DNA of 64,000 nucleotides from Shiraia sp. slf14 (GCA_000498155.1 AXZN01000072.1:104074-168073); one strand, 5' to 3'. Shown: positions 1 through 11,912, counted from the first letter of the stretch. Made by a program: numbers and translations. The notes: a model not told the origin generated them from the letters alone.

Positions 1-414
1 TTTTAATCCCAATGGCTATGCCAACCCATATTCCGACGCCACCGCTGAAACCCTAAGATAAGAAGAGGGGAAAAGAAGATATCCAACGCTATGCAATACC
101 CGATATACCATCCAAACCAAGGGGGTGGATGAACGTAGATACAAAAGGTAGAGAGGTGAGGAAGTATCGTGATGGAAGAAGTGATTTAGCCGTATCATCA
201 ATTGGTCGTGGGGGTATGTGTGCATGTGTGTACAAAGAAGATGCATCGTGTCGTGCTGGTGTTGTCGTTGAAAGAAATACAGGCAGGCATGGAAGATGTA
301 TGTGCTGAATTAATGCCTCATGAGAGGTGGAGTAATGGGTCATGTACGTTGTGGTCGTACCTGATATGAGAAAAGAGCCAAATGCAAGTCGTGAGTGCGG
401 ATGCTAAAGAGAGA
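1..414. other. gene-free left edge
   Basis: This is the 3' flank of the coiled-coil gene that ends at 415. Only short shadow ORFs are present, and I see no RNA gene or repeat. Confidence 0.5.
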
Positions 415-3400
415 TTAGACAGCGAGGAAATCGTCGCCGTCTTCGCCATCAATTTTGCTGGGGCCATCTTCAACTTCGTCCATGCCATAACCCGAGTCGC
501 GCCATGAACGGGTTGAGACCTTCTTCTTCGAGCCCTTTTTGCCGACCTTCATCTTATCAGTCGTTTTGACAACCTTTCCACTCTGGACACGGTCGAATTT
601 GACCGATTGAGTTTTGACTTCGACACGCTCAACTTTCATGTCTTGCACAGCCTTCAGAGTATCAGCAAAGCGCTTCTTGTGCGCTGCCGTAAGCTTCTCG
701 TTCTCTTCGACTAGACGGCGATGGGCAAGATTGAGCGCATCAATGGTTTCCCGGGTGTCTTGTTCTTGAGCTGCAAATTTGGCCTTGAGGGATTCGACGG
801 AAGCTTCTAGCATAGTAATGGTCTCCATGCGTGCAGAGCTTTCGAGGCGAAGTTCTTCTATCTCGTTCATGCGTTCGGTAACCAGCTCCTCATGCTCAGC
901 GGATCGCTGCTCAGCTGTAGCTTGGAGGTGCTTAATCGTAGCCTCGTGGGTGGCAATAACAGTCTTGAGGGCATCTACCTCTGTTCCATGAGCAGACATC
1001 ATGTTGAGAAGTTCGTTGGCTTCGTTCTCAACGCGCTCAGACAGAGATGCTATCTCTTTGCGATTGCGATCATTCTCGCCACGTTCGTCAACCAGGTCGC
1101 CCTTTAAGACCTCAATTTCATCTTTAAGCTGGGTGGTGTCCTCTTCGTAACGGGCATTCTGTGCAGCGATCTCCTCAGTGAGACGCTTAATCTCACTTTG
1201 CTGTCGCTGCACTTGATTGTTGAGATCTGTAATGTTTGCTTGCAACGACGTAATGGTTGATTTGCTTGAGGTCTCTAGAGCGGTGTACTTGGCCTTCAGG
1301 TCGGCGAGCTGTTGGTTCAGAGCAGCAGACTGGCGCTCACGATCTTGTTCTAATTCCTCACGAGCCTCGGACATATTGGTGTAATCGACCTGGGCAGTAG
1401 CAAGTTCGGCTTGGATCTGCTCAATGTCTTTGTTCAATTTGGCAACAGTCTTTTCGGCAGTCTCGCGGCGACTGCTTTCGGCATCGAGCTGTCCGTTGAG
1501 ATCATCTTCACGTTCTTGAGCTTCCTCTTGTAATTCTGCAATGGCCATTTCCTTGTCTTGTTGGAGCTGGAATAGCTTGGACCGAAGCTCGTTGGCTTGC
1601 AGACCAGCATTGTGAAGTTGTTGGTTCGCTTCTTCGAGCTTGTCATTGGTCTCGTCAAGAGCATTCTCAGTGTGTTCACGTTGGCGGCGCTCAGCTTCTA
1701 GGTTATCACGAGCTTCCACCAATTGATCCTTCAAATCTGCGACAGTCTGGTTGAGATGTTCAATGGTATTGCCATATTCGTGGGCAATTTCAGCCTGCTC
1801 ATCGCGCTGGCGCTCAGTGGTCTCTTGAAGTGTGATTTGATCGGCGAGGCGCCCTCGTAATTCCGTCAAAGTTTCAGTGATGGCAGTCACTTCAGACTCC
1901 ATACGCTCAATACGCTCTTCAAGGTCGTCAATGATCTCGCCCTTTTGCAGTGCGTCGCCTTCGGCTGCCTCCCTAGCTTCTTGCTCAGCAACAAGTTCGT
2001 TGTTAAGATCCTGCATCTGTTCGGCGTGCTCAGCCTCCATGCGTTCTATGATCTCGTAATGGTCTTTCTCGAAATCTGTGGCGGTTTTGGTAACATTATC
2101 CAGGTCTTTTCGGTAGGTCTCAAGAGCTTCGCGTAAGCGATCCAAAGTAGTTTCCTTTTCTTCAATGTCACCGTTAAGCCCGTGGATCTGAGTATCATTC
2201 TCTTTAAGCTTGAGCTCCTGCCCATCGGCAAGTTCGGTCAGTGTGGTGACTTGCTCCTCCAAATCCATGATGGTACGCTGCTTCTCCTCGTTGGCCTTGT
2301 CTAGGTGGTAGCTGTTCTTCTCGAGTTCTTGAATACGTTCTTCAGATTCGCCTAAGAGGTCCAAAACACCCTCGTATTGTCGACGAAGGAGAATCTCGGT
2401 CTTCTGAGAGGTGCTGATGACAGTGAGCTTCTCTCGCAGCTCGAAGAAGAGACCGCTGAACAGCTCTGGGATCTTGCGAAGCAATTGTTGGTTCGTAAGG
2501 TCAGTAGTAGTGTCTGGAAAGAATTTATCCACTTCTGCACGGAGAGTGTCGAAGCCATGGCGGAGCTCTACGACAATGTCGTTGCTTGAGTGACCCGGAT
2601 CAATGAAGTGGAGGTTCTGAAGTTCGAGAGCCAGGACCCGAAGAGCACCTTGTGCATCTGCAAGGATGCGAATATAGTGCTGCAACTCTCGCTCGTAACG
2701 CTCAACAGCCTGATCCTGGATTTTGTCTGGCACAATGTTCTCGTCCTCCTCGAGCAGAGTGTCGTGGGTGAGCTGTGAAAGCCGTGTAAGCGACTCAAAC
2801 GTCATCTGACTGGACAATTCTTGTACGCGCGACGCATATTTTCCCTCTGGGACATGTGTATAGCTGATCTCGCGCTCTAAATGCAGTTCGTCGGGGTGAA
2901 CCAGGAGCATATCCTCGTCCTCATCTTCCGACATGTCTGCAACATTGTCCACACTCATATCGCGGTCGCTGCCATTGTATAATGACGAAGCACGAAGCTT
3001 GTCAATTTCCTCTCGTGCTTGTTCGAGCTCCAGCTCCAGCTTCTCAGCATGGTCGTCGGTGATGTCAATCTCGCCGAGCCGTCGAGCCTCTAGGCTATAC
3101 TCCAAGTCCCTAATCTTTTCATCTTGCGCACGGAGCTGCTTACGCAACTCCAGAAGCATCTTCTTGTCCTTTTTCTGGTGGTCTTCGAAGGCGTTAACCT
3201 CTTGGCTGAGGTGGCTCCGGCGGAGACGACGGCGTGTGCGGCTATCAAGAACTGCAGTAAGCGGGGCATACTGAAACTGGGTGCCATCCGTCTCTTCATC
3301 GATGCGCTCAATGTGCAGCTGGGCAGGCATGGACATGCGAGCACGGCGGGTAGTTAGGAGGTCTCGACGAGCGGCGCCAATGCGGTTGAGATGGGGAGTC

Positions 3401-3855
3401 AAACCAGGCTGTGGCTGCGTCGAAGATGGAAACAGGTCATTACGCTCATCGTCTTGATCGTTGTCTTGAGCAGCAACTGGAGGTTCTGAGTGGCGGCGGT
3501 TGGGACGGCGGGTGGTAGAGCTGGAAGCTTGGGTTTCGACATGGATGGTGTCGCCTCGTTGGGACCGCGAAAAGGACTGTTGGATCTCTTGGGCAATCTG
3601 ATCCTCGTCGTCTTCATCAATGATTGGCGTGTGCTTTGCTCGCTTGGTCTGCGACAGCTCGGCGGATGGAGAGGCAGTTCGCTTGCCTGTTGACGCGCTG
3701 GGTTCTTGGGAGGCTCGTTGGTTCTTGGTGGATGGGCGGCCACGCTTGCGTCGAGGTGCGTCGCCAGGGCCCTCATGGTGGTGCTCAGAGGGCAGGCCAC
3801 TGAGGCGAGCCATGGTTGTGTTGGAAGGTAAGGTGCCTTGCTTGCTGTTGTCCAT
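415..3855 (-). CDS. AT-hook long coiled-coil protein
   Basis: This single-exon gene encodes 1146 aa starting MDNSKQ. Residues 36-42 read RKRGRPS, an AT-hook-like minor-groove DNA-binding motif, inside a basic, Ser/Thr-rich disordered N-terminus of about 200 residues. From about residue 215 to 1080 the protein is almost continuous charged heptad coiled coil, with a more globular stretch around 390-520 (ERELQHYIRILADAQGALR and following). The C-terminus is Lys-rich and ends in an acidic tail. I recognise it only as a conserved filamentous-fungal type of AT-hook/coiled-coil protein; a nuclear structural or chromosome-associated role is inference from the motif and coiled coil. There is no transmembrane segment. 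The start is the first ATG of an open frame with no upstream in-frame exon evident. Confidence 0.85.
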   Translation of the reverse strand: MDNSKQGTLPSNTTMARLSGLPSEHHHEGPGDAPRRKRGRPSTKNQRASQEPSASTGKRTASPSAELSQTKRAKHTPIIDEDDEDQIAQEIQQSFSRSQRGDTIHVETQASSSTTRRPNRRHSEPPVAAQDNDQDDERNDLFPSSTQPQPGLTPHLNRIGAARRDLLTTRRARMSMPAQLHIERIDEETDGTQFQYAPLTAVLDSRTRRRLRRSHLSQEVNAFEDHQKKDKKMLLELRKQLRAQDEKIRDLEYSLEARRLGEIDITDDHAEKLELELEQAREEIDKLRASSLYNGSDRDMSVDNVADMSEDEDEDMLLVHPDELHLEREISYTHVPEGKYASRVQELSSQMTFESLTRLSQLTHDTLLEEDENIVPDKIQDQAVERYERELQHYIRILADAQGALRVLALELQNLHFIDPGHSSNDIVVELRHGFDTLRAEVDKFFPDTTTDLTNQQLLRKIPELFSGLFFELREKLTVISTSQKTEILLRRQYEGVLDLLGESEERIQELEKNSYHLDKANEEKQRTIMDLEEQVTTLTELADGQELKLKENDTQIHGLNGDIEEKETTLDRLREALETYRKDLDNVTKTATDFEKDHYEIIERMEAEHAEQMQDLNNELVAEQEAREAAEGDALQKGEIIDDLEERIERMESEVTAITETLTELRGRLADQITLQETTERQRDEQAEIAHEYGNTIEHLNQTVADLKDQLVEARDNLEAERRQREHTENALDETNDKLEEANQQLHNAGLQANELRSKLFQLQQDKEMAIAELQEEAQEREDDLNGQLDAESSRRETAEKTVAKLNKDIEQIQAELATAQVDYTNMSEAREELEQDRERQSAALNQQLADLKAKYTALETSSKSTITSLQANITDLNNQVQRQQSEIKRLTEEIAAQNARYEEDTTQLKDEIEVLKGDLVDERGENDRNRKEIASLSERVENEANELLNMMSAHGTEVDALKTVIATHEATIKHLQATAEQRSAEHEELVTERMNEIEELRLESSARMETITMLEASVESLKAKFAAQEQDTRETIDALNLAHRRLVEENEKLTAAHKKRFADTLKAVQDMKVERVEVKTQSVKFDRVQSGKVVKTTDKMKVGKKGSKKKVSTRSWRDSGYGMDEVEDGPSKIDGEDGDDFLAV

Positions 3856-4560
3856 GTCAGTGTCGGGAGACAGCAGATTGGTGTTGAGAGAAGACTAAGC
3901 GCCAGGATGCGTACCTGTTAATTATTCGTCTGGGCTTCCAAAAATGAAAAAGCGGTCGAGCCAAAAAGCTAGAGTCGTCAAGTGCCCTGTGGTTTACCCA
4001 AAATTGTGCAAGTTGTATGGGTTAGGTCGACAGCAGTTGGGGCAAGTTGTGCAGGCAGACAAGGTGGGGCAGAGAATTCAAAGACCAAAAGTTGAGTAGT
4101 GGGCGAGTTTTGGAGAGGCAGCAAGACAATAGCAATTGTGAATTGAGGAGGCTGGGCGCGGTGTGGAGGTTATGCTACGTCAGTGTGTGGTCGGTGACTG
4201 GAGTCCAATCATCAAATTTCCCTATCCCTGCACGTGCATGACGTTGACGCGACGAGCTCTCCTCACGCGTTTTTCGCCACTCCAGGCATCAACTTGAAAC
4301 AAATTTGTCGTTCGCAGGTAGTTTTCGAGATTGGCGAGCGTGAAAATACCTGTTCGTTGTTTGCCGAGTTGCTGATCATGTGCTTCATACCATATGTTAC
4401 CTATTGGTGGTGGTGCCGTTGCCTGGAGCTTGGGCCACAACAAACCATCACCTCATCTCCTACCACAGGCCTTGAACCTGGTAAGGGGGACCAGGCCAAG
4501 ACACATCTCTATGCTTTTCAAGGAATCCCCTTTATTATTTTCGCCCTAGCCAATCTATAC
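3856..4560. other. intergenic, promoter of coiled-coil gene
   Basis: The interval lies between the 5' end of the coiled-coil gene and the 3' end of a FAD oxidoreductase gene. It should hold the former's promoter. Only shadow ORFs are seen. Confidence 0.4.
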
Positions 4561-6262
4561 TCATTTCTTTAGCAAGAAATCGCTTTGCACTAAAAGCCCT
4601 TTCGTGGCACTGGCAACTCCATACAAACCGCCCAATGGCCATGTGCTCCAAAACCGATGATACGCCCATTCACTCCAACTCTGTGCTTTCACCTGCTTCT
4701 TTCCATCCAAAACACCCTGTAAATCTACCTTGACCTTGTCGTAGATGCTCGGAAGACTCTCCGCGTGGTACTTGTGCCGCAGCTCATTATACGTCTTCTC
4801 GTCATAGATATCCCAGAATTCTTTCTCTGTATAGTACGCGTGTGCATACAGACACTTCATCCCTCTCAACTCCAACACTTTGGCTTCGAAATCTCGATTC
4901 AGCTTGATGAAAGCATGCGAGTCTGCAGGCCCCATGTCCCAGATACCAACATCGAGCAAAATCTCGTCCGTGATAGTATTACCCTGGGAGAAACTGCGTT
5001 CACCTTTAGGAGCAGACTTGACAGGACATAGCCACAGCGGCCAGATGCCCGTCCGCTCATCCGTCCACTTGATAAATTCTTCAGCTGTGTCGTATGGCAC
5101 AGCATAATCTTGGATGATGGTCCTGGATGCGATACCAGATCTGTGCAATGCATGCACCATGGTTCGCGAATACATGAAAGGATCCAGAAGATAACGCGTG
5201 AGCCGATTGAATGGTGTTATGAAGTATTTGAACGCTCGAAGACCACTCCAGAAAACGCCCCTATCGTACCGAAATAGGTACGTCTTGACTGGAATTGACT
5301 CTCTATAAGCCTCCGCCTCGGCCGACTTGTGCTTCAGCACATCTTCTGCATGCATGTAGAACCATGGGTCCGCTGCCCTGTCGAATCGTTGTATCTTTCC
5401 AGAAATACTTTTGTCTTTGAGGCGCCCGATCATGATAACACCACTCGTCATGGAATACAAGATTCCATCCATATAGTCCACGTCTTTTTGGTGTTCATAA
5501 TGGCTTAATTGTTGTACAGCCTCTTTCACGCCGCGGACTGGAATGTACTCCAACTCAACAAAACTCTTTGCATCAATGAGTTCCATCTCCAGCAGGGTAA
5601 TGACTCCAAGGCTTCCACAACTACCAGCTGCACTAAAAAATAGCTCGCGATGGCTTTCAGCTGACGCCCACAATGTTTCACCGTTGCCAAGAATAATTTC
5701 AATACCTTTGATACTGCGGTCAAATAGCCCATACTTGTATGAACTACTTTCTCCACTAGTACCTGCGAACCTATCATGCTTTAGCATGTCTCACTTGAGC
5801 GACTGGAATAGCTTCCCGGTGTTATTCTTGAACCAAGACTTACCCACCACCCACTGTGATATTTGGCAGCTCCATCACGACCTTTGGCAATAGCCCTTGC
5901 GCCAACGTGGCATCTACCAGCTTATCCATCGGAACATTCGGCTCGACCAGGACAGTCTTCTCAGCCTTGTTGAACAGTAATACGTGGTTTAACGAGCTAA
6001 CATCTATAATCCTATCGCGTTGGCGAGATGATTGTCGAGTTGAAAGCGTGGACCCATGATATATCCGAAATGGGACGTTAGAAGCGTTGAAGCGCGCGAC
6101 TTGGGATGCCAATGCAGCCACTGTGGCTTTGTGTTCTTCCATTATAGAGTTGGTGTCATCCATGGCGATGTTGGATGTTTTTCTCGCGTGAAGCAAAGGC
6201 GGGAAGGACATGATGCTGGGATGATGTTGATAATGTGTGACCTGAGCACGTAAGGCTGACAT
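4561..6262 (-). CDS. DHCR24-like FAD-linked oxidoreductase, copy A
   Basis: Two exons, 5844-6262 and 4561-5770, are joined across a 73 bp intron (donor GTAAGT, acceptor TAG). The join restores the reading ITVGGGFAGTSGESSS, the FAD-binding core of the delta(24)-sterol reductase (DHCR24/diminuto) branch of FAD_binding_4 oxidases. The product is up to 542 aa. In-frame Met codons at 6262, 6211 and 6163 are all possible starts; the last matches the start of the paralogue at 6762. The N-terminal part binds FAD; the C-terminal part (YHRFWSTWPLGGLYG region) is the substrate-binding half. The family reduces or oxidises C=C bonds with FAD. The substrate here is unknown: classical fungal ergosterol synthesis does not use DHCR24, so a sterol role is not assured. 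It is divergently paired with a paralogue 0.5 kb away. Confidence 0.85.
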
Positions 6263-6761
6263 TGAGGGTTTGAGCTAATCCTCGTGTCGTCCTTGCCTCT
6301 TTGTTACCTCACATCAACTATCGCGATTGATATTTTCAAGACATAAGGAACACATAATCGACAATGCCTTTCGTGGAATCTGTGTTTTCCAGTTCCCTCA
6401 ATGTTCTACGCGGCATCCCCTTCAATGGCATAGTTGTACCTGATCGTATCATTCCGCTGCGCCATATTCGGATGCCCGGAACTGGGATCCACACGCTAAA
6501 AACGCTGACGTACGCGAAAACTACCAGCCACAGCAGAGCAAGTCTTCACTTATCAAACAATAAATGGGAACATCAATGGCTTGAGAACTTGAATATATCG
6601 TCTTAGCAGCAACAAACACAAGTGTGGAAATCGTTCCTCGTAGTTGTTCAATTGGCGCAAGTGCAAAGCGCTAGCGTACCAGCCACTCAACAACAAATCA
6701 AATCTAAGATACGCAACTCAATCCGTCTCGTTCATTATCTGAATGGATTGCAGCCATTAGC
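6263..6761. promoter_or_regulatory. shared divergent promoter region
   Basis: These 499 bp separate the start codons of two head-to-head paralogous FAD oxidoreductase genes and must hold both promoters. No specific operator could be identified by eye. Short ORFs here are not supported as genes. Confidence 0.5.
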
Positions 6762-8261
6762 ATGGATAATCACAAAGTCACGGTCGAAAAAGTGCGTTCG
6801 CGCATTCAGCATTTCCACCAAACCAAAACGCCATTTCGAGTCTACCACGGTAGCACCAACAGCACCCGACATGCGGACTTTGACCGCGATGCTATTGTTG
6901 ATGTTAGCTCCCTCAATCACGTTTTGAAGATTGATCGTGAGAGGAAAACCGCTTTAGTCGAACCGAATGTACCCATGGATGCATTGGTTGACGAGACCAT
7001 AAAGTCCGACCTCTTACCACCAGTCGTTATGGAGTTCCCTGGCATCACAGTAGGAGGAGGATTTGTAGGTACTGCTGGGGAGAGTAGTAGCTTCAAGCAT
7101 GGTTTCTTTGATCGCACCGTACTAAGTGCAGAAGTCATACTAGCTGATGGTACGCTCGTAACTGCATCTGCCACCGAAAACTCAGAATTGTTTGAAGGCC
7201 TGAGAGGCAGTTTCGGGACATTAGGCGTACTCACTTTACTGGAGATTCAATTGATTCCCTTAGAGCATACAGTAGAGGTAACCTACCATCCCACTAGGTC
7301 CATCGAAGAAGCAACAGAAATCATGCAACAGCAAACCACCAACTCTAAAAATGACTACATAGACGGAATTCTCTTCTCTCCGACCTCAGGTGTGATCGTA
7401 ACAGGCCGCCTAATCAACACCTATACCTCACCTATCCTGCCTATCCAACGTTTCTCTCGCCCCTGGAACGAATGGTTCTACATTCACGCACAATCACACT
7501 CTCACAAATCCATGCCTACGACCGAGCTCGTTCCCATCGAAGATTATCTCTTCCGATATGACCGTGGCGCCTTCTGGATGGGCAAATACGCTTACAAGAA
7601 CTTCCTCGTTCCTTTCATCTGGCTCACTCGCTTTCTATTAGACTACTTCATGCATACACGCATCATGTACCATGCGCTACACGCCTCAGGGTACACAGAC
7701 AGATACATCATTCAAGACATTGCTTTTCCGGCACCCAACGCTGCATCATTTATCGAGTACATCGACAAAGCATTCGGTATTTACCCGCTATGGCTATGTC
7801 CCCTGCGCAGCGATGGAAGGAGCTCAATGGGCCATCCAAAGGCATACCATCTTGATAATGACACAACTCCATACAAGGGATTATATATCAACGTTGGCGT
7901 TTGGGGCCCTCACCCCTCTTCCGAATCTGCCTACGTGCGCGCAAATCGCGAGATCGAGGCCAAGATGCGAGAATTGGGTGGTTTAAAATGGCTCTACTCA
8001 CGTGTGTTCTATACAGAAGATGAATGGTGGGAGGTGTACGATAAGAAGAGATACGACAATCTGAGAACGAAATTTGGAGCAAGTAATTTGCCGTCAATTT
8101 GGGATAAGGTGAGGGATCGTGGTGTCAAAAAGGAGTTGGGGTGGGGATGGAAAGACATGCTGAAGAGGATTGTGAGGAGGAGTCAATTTTTAAGTGGACT
8201 GTATGGGGTTTGGAAGGCGCTTGGCGGCGGGGATTACTTATTGGGGAAGAAGAAGAGGTGA
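6762..8261 (+). CDS. DHCR24-like FAD-linked oxidoreductase, copy B
   Basis: This intronless gene encodes 499 aa. Residues 1-190 form the FAD-binding domain: FRVYHGSTNSTR, DVSSLNHVL, VEPNVPMDALVDE, ITVGGGFVGTAGESSS, then LADGTLVTAS and GTLGVLTLLEIQLIP. This order and wording match DHCR24-type FAD oxidases. The C-terminal half carries FLFRYDRGAFWMGKYAYK-like and YPLWLCPLR segments shared with the divergent neighbour (copy A, 4561-6262). The N-terminal membrane anchor of animal DHCR24 is absent, so a soluble or peripheral location is inferred. It lacks the intron that interrupts copy A at the GGG/F position, so intron gain or loss followed duplication. The substrate is unknown, and a role in sterol or secondary metabolism is inference. 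Confidence 0.88.
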   Translation: MDNHKVTVEKVRSRIQHFHQTKTPFRVYHGSTNSTRHADFDRDAIVDVSSLNHVLKIDRERKTALVEPNVPMDALVDETIKSDLLPPVVMEFPGITVGGGFVGTAGESSSFKHGFFDRTVLSAEVILADGTLVTASATENSELFEGLRGSFGTLGVLTLLEIQLIPLEHTVEVTYHPTRSIEEATEIMQQQTTNSKNDYIDGILFSPTSGVIVTGRLINTYTSPILPIQRFSRPWNEWFYIHAQSHSHKSMPTTELVPIEDYLFRYDRGAFWMGKYAYKNFLVPFIWLTRFLLDYFMHTRIMYHALHASGYTDRYIIQDIAFPAPNAASFIEYIDKAFGIYPLWLCPLRSDGRSSMGHPKAYHLDNDTTPYKGLYINVGVWGPHPSSESAYVRANREIEAKMRELGGLKWLYSRVFYTEDEWWEVYDKKRYDNLRTKFGASNLPSIWDKVRDRGVKKELGWGWKDMLKRIVRRSQFLSGLYGVWKALGGGDYLLGKKKR

Positions 8262-9639
8262 GGAATATAGATAGAAAGGGGTACGAGAGGGTTAAGGTTG
8301 GTGTGAGACTGGGGTGAACATCGGCTGTGGAGATGTAGTTGAGCTCATGCACCACAAGCGATTTGTAATATGTGGTACCTCCAGGGCTCCTTACGAGGCA
8401 GCTGTCACATAAATTATTCGAAAATTCGAAAAAAACCGAGAATTTGATGTCGCTGAGATATCGCAAAATGACGGACGAATCTCACTTTGCCATGACGTCA
8501 CGTGTAAGATCGACACTGGCCCTAAAACTATCTCAAATACCAACATACATTACGCCACACCGGTAGTCATCATAAAACCACCAACCATGTCAATTCTTAC
8601 AGAAGGCAATTTCATTTTCAAATTCGTTGCGAGATGTTGAGCCTCTTTGTTGACATGTCATTCTGATATGCAGTGTCGAGTCGCATCGCAGCGCAACGTC
8701 GTTGCTGGCTCCAATCACGTACTGAATATGCATCTATGCTGCAGCCTAACGTGCCATTCAAGCGCCGTCATACATCCAGCCTCGCCCATCAGCGCCATTA
8801 AACGATAATACGGTCTGCAAGGGACAAACAAACTGTCTGCCAATCAAGGCTCTCGTCGTTTGGCACAACTTCGCTTCTGTGCATGACAGCGAACGAGTCC
8901 TGTCCGCTGGGACCGGTTGCGGCTTTGAAGTGCCGGACATATACAATGGCGGAAACAACCTCTCCGAGTCGATGATCTGTATTTAAGTTGTGTAGCTTGA
9001 ACATTATTCGTTAGTAAAATGCGACTAAAGGACGCTAGATGATACAGTTTAACTCTAGTTCGCCGTGGCAACATCATATCTTGAAAGGAAATCGAGATCG
9101 ATTTGACGATTAAAGAGATCGTTATTAATCAAAGCTGATCTAACCTCCGAGTGTTCCGATTTGCCTCCTGTCAATCCGGGATAACCAAAAAGAGCTTACA
9201 GTTCAGTAGTGTGAAGGCAAAACGGAAACATGTTCACTGGTTACACAACGTCAGCATGAGCGCTATACAAATTACGCCACCCATGCATGATGAGCGGTCT
9301 ACACTGAGCCGCAAATAATCCAGCATTGTGATTCCAAATTCAAGCTGACGTGACATTGCAGCTGCTAAATTCAATGGTTCTTACCCATAGAATCTGGTAG
9401 TATGTTATTAATCCACTTTCTCCTGCCTATAATTCACATATCAAGACCAGCTTGTGCTATTCCTTCCAACTTAACTTAGCGAGGGCACAGACTCCGTATA
9501 ACTGTGAACATATATCTTCACGCCTGCGTCATAACCTCAACAGCTACAGTATTCAAAGCAAGACGAGCTTTAACACTCTGTTCATTCCTCACATATCCTT
9601 ACTCCCAATTTCCAAAGGTTATACCTTTACTCCAACACC
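8262..9639. other. long intergenic stretch without gene
   Basis: These 1.4 kb are fairly AT-rich with only short unconvincing ORFs (for example 8758-9077 on the minus strand). They hold the 3' flank of the FAD oxidoreductase and the promoter of the hydrolase at 9640. No RNA gene or transposon signature was seen. Confidence 0.45.
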
Positions 9640-11024
9640 ATGCATTTCCCAGCAGTCTTCCCTCTTCTGCTAGCCGGTGTCACAACCGCAAGGCAATGCT
9701 CCAATTTCTCCATTCCAGTCAATATCGCCTCTCGACAAGGCCAGTTCAAGCAAATCCCAGCCGAGAGCAACTTTGATATTGGCGCATTCGCTCTTCGATT
9801 TTCAGAGTTTGGAAAGAACTACTCTGCGACTTTGTTGGACGGATATCAGACATGGAATGCCAGTGTCCAGATATCTGCACAGTACTGCCGCCCAGATAAT
9901 GGGAGCAATGGTGTGATTCAGCTTTTGAACCATGGTATAGGTTTTGACAAAACGTAAGTCGACTTGTATCCAAATACAGATACCCTTCAACTGACAAGAT
10001 TTCGAATATCAGTTATTGGGATCTGAGTTTCAACAACTACAACTACAGTTATGTTAACACTGCGCTGGACGCTGGCTACAGCACACTGGCAATTGACCGC
10101 CTTGGAATCGCTAATTCGACCCATGGAGACCCAATCAATGAAATTCAGGCCCAGGCGGAAGTTGAAGCGTTGCATGCAGTCACTCTGAAGCTTCGACGGG
10201 GCGAGATCCCCGAAGTAGGCCAATCCTACAATAAAGTCGTTCATGTCGGACATTCATTCGGGAGTGTCCAATCGTTCTGGCTCTCTGCACTATACCCCAA
10301 TAGCACAGACGGCGTAATCCTGACCGGATACTCTGGAGCTTCCCAGTTTCTACCCTACATCGTAGCTGGCTGGAACCTCCACAGTGCTCGTCTCAACCAA
10401 CCCCTCCGCTTCGGCAACGCATCCAATCAAATGGTCCAAGAGCTCGCCAAACAATACGGCGTGAATAACAGCCTTGTACCAATCATCCAGGAAGGCCTAA
10501 ACAGCACTGGCATAAACATCACTTCCACCGACATCTCCGACATCCTCTCCACAACCGAGCTCCTAGACCTCATCACAGGCTACAACAAATCCGTCGTCCA
10601 ATACAACTACCCATCCGGCTACATCGCCTCTTCCGACGCCACCGCCCTGCAATACGCATTCCTCTACCCCGACCACTACGACACCGCGCTCGCCCTCGTC
10701 GGCGAACAAACCAAACAACCCGTCACTATCGGCGAACTCCTAACCATCGGTAGCGCACCCATGATGAGTCCTTTCACAGGCCCAGTCCTCGTCTTCACAG
10801 GCGAACATGACGTTCCGTTCTGTGGAGGCAATTGCTTCGGACAACTCCCAGGAAGCAACGCCTCGAGCATTCCTGCGGGCGTGGCGATGGCGTATCCGGC
10901 GGCGAGGACGTTTGAGGCGTATGTTCAGCCTGCTACGGGGCATGGGCTTAACTTCCATTACAATGCGACGGCGGGGTATCGTGCTGTGCAGGAGTGGCTG
11001 GGACGGAATGGGTTGGGAGCTTAA
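9640..11024 (+). CDS. secreted alpha/beta-hydrolase
   Basis: Two exons, 9640-9953 and 10013-11024, are split by a 59 bp intron (GTAAGT donor, ATATCAG acceptor) and encode 441 aa. Residues 1-18 (MHFPAVFPLLLAGVTTAR) form a signal peptide. The nucleophile elbow is GHSFGS with Ser near residue 186. The acid is probably Asp in FTGEHDVPF, and the His is in ATGHGLN near 415. There are many N-x-S/T sequons, which fits a glycosylated extracellular enzyme. It belongs to the broad alpha/beta-hydrolase fold of esterases, lipases and peptidases; the substrate cannot be told. Neighbours are unrelated enzymes, so no pathway is implied beyond a possible role in nutrient degradation. Confidence 0.87.
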
Positions 11025-11912
11025 GTTGGTGTTGGAGTGGGATTGAGTGAGGCAGTTTTGTGTGCGATAGGAGAGTGTCAGTCGTAGGAGAAAGTAAAAT
11101 TCTTTTTGTATGAATTATTGTGATTGTTGCTGCTTGAAATGTAGAAGTGTACAATTCACTGGGGGTTTTCATTGAGTATTTTCTAGAGCTTAACTGTCAT
11201 TGTCATTCTCCCAATGCGACTAAAAATCTCGAAAACTATGCATTAGAGCAATAGTTAGACGGCGACATAAATGTCTAAGCTCTTACCCACACAGGCATTG
11301 TAGAGTGCTTGACTAGAAGCTGATGAACAAGGTGAAATCCTGCTCACCTGCCACGCTTGCCACGCTTGCCTTATTGATGCCCATTAGCGCTGCATATGAA
11401 CAGCCTTAAGTGATTCTGCATCATCTTGGCAGAAGCGTTGGGCCAATACCTATGTACCGTTCAACATCGCCGCGAATTATCAAAGACCGTTTTAGGAAGG
11501 CACGTGACTCACCGCACATATGTGGGGATGGCGGATCGTTGGGCTGCATGTTTTCTCAATCGGTCCCGCTAGTATACGAAGTGCCTGCATGATGCTTGGC
11601 TTGATGGCCAATCAGCGGGTGGTAGTGTGCAAGTTGATGTAACTAAGTTTTTATCACTCACTGGAATAGTACCTAGGGTAAATCGGTGTTGCGCGATGTT
11701 GGTGCACGCTGCCAGAGGAGGCCATGGGAAAAGTTATGAATTATTGTTTTGGGATTTTGGTGGAAATGGAAGGGAAAGCTGACTGCAAATGTTAGGAGAA
11801 ATTGGAGTATAAAGAGACCTTCCATCGGTCGATAAACTTCATGACATCTTTGTTCTATCTGAGCCGAATAATCATTACATTCTCACTACAAGATTAAGCT
11901 TAAAATCCTAAA
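11025..11912. other. intergenic, promoter of isochorismatase gene
   Basis: No gene is supported in these 0.9 kb. They hold the 3' flank of the hydrolase and the upstream region of the isochorismatase-like gene, including a TATA-like box near 11807. Confidence 0.4.
11807..11814 (+). promoter_or_regulatory. TATA-like box
   Basis: GTATAAAG lies about 100 bp upstream of the ATG at 11913, a plausible core-promoter distance in filamentous fungi. This rests on motif and position only. Confidence 0.3.

Noticed and set aside
2933..3274. Ser-rich plus-strand ORF, 113 codons
   Set aside because: It is the shadow of the coiled-coil gene on the other strand; no ORF inside that gene has its own domain.
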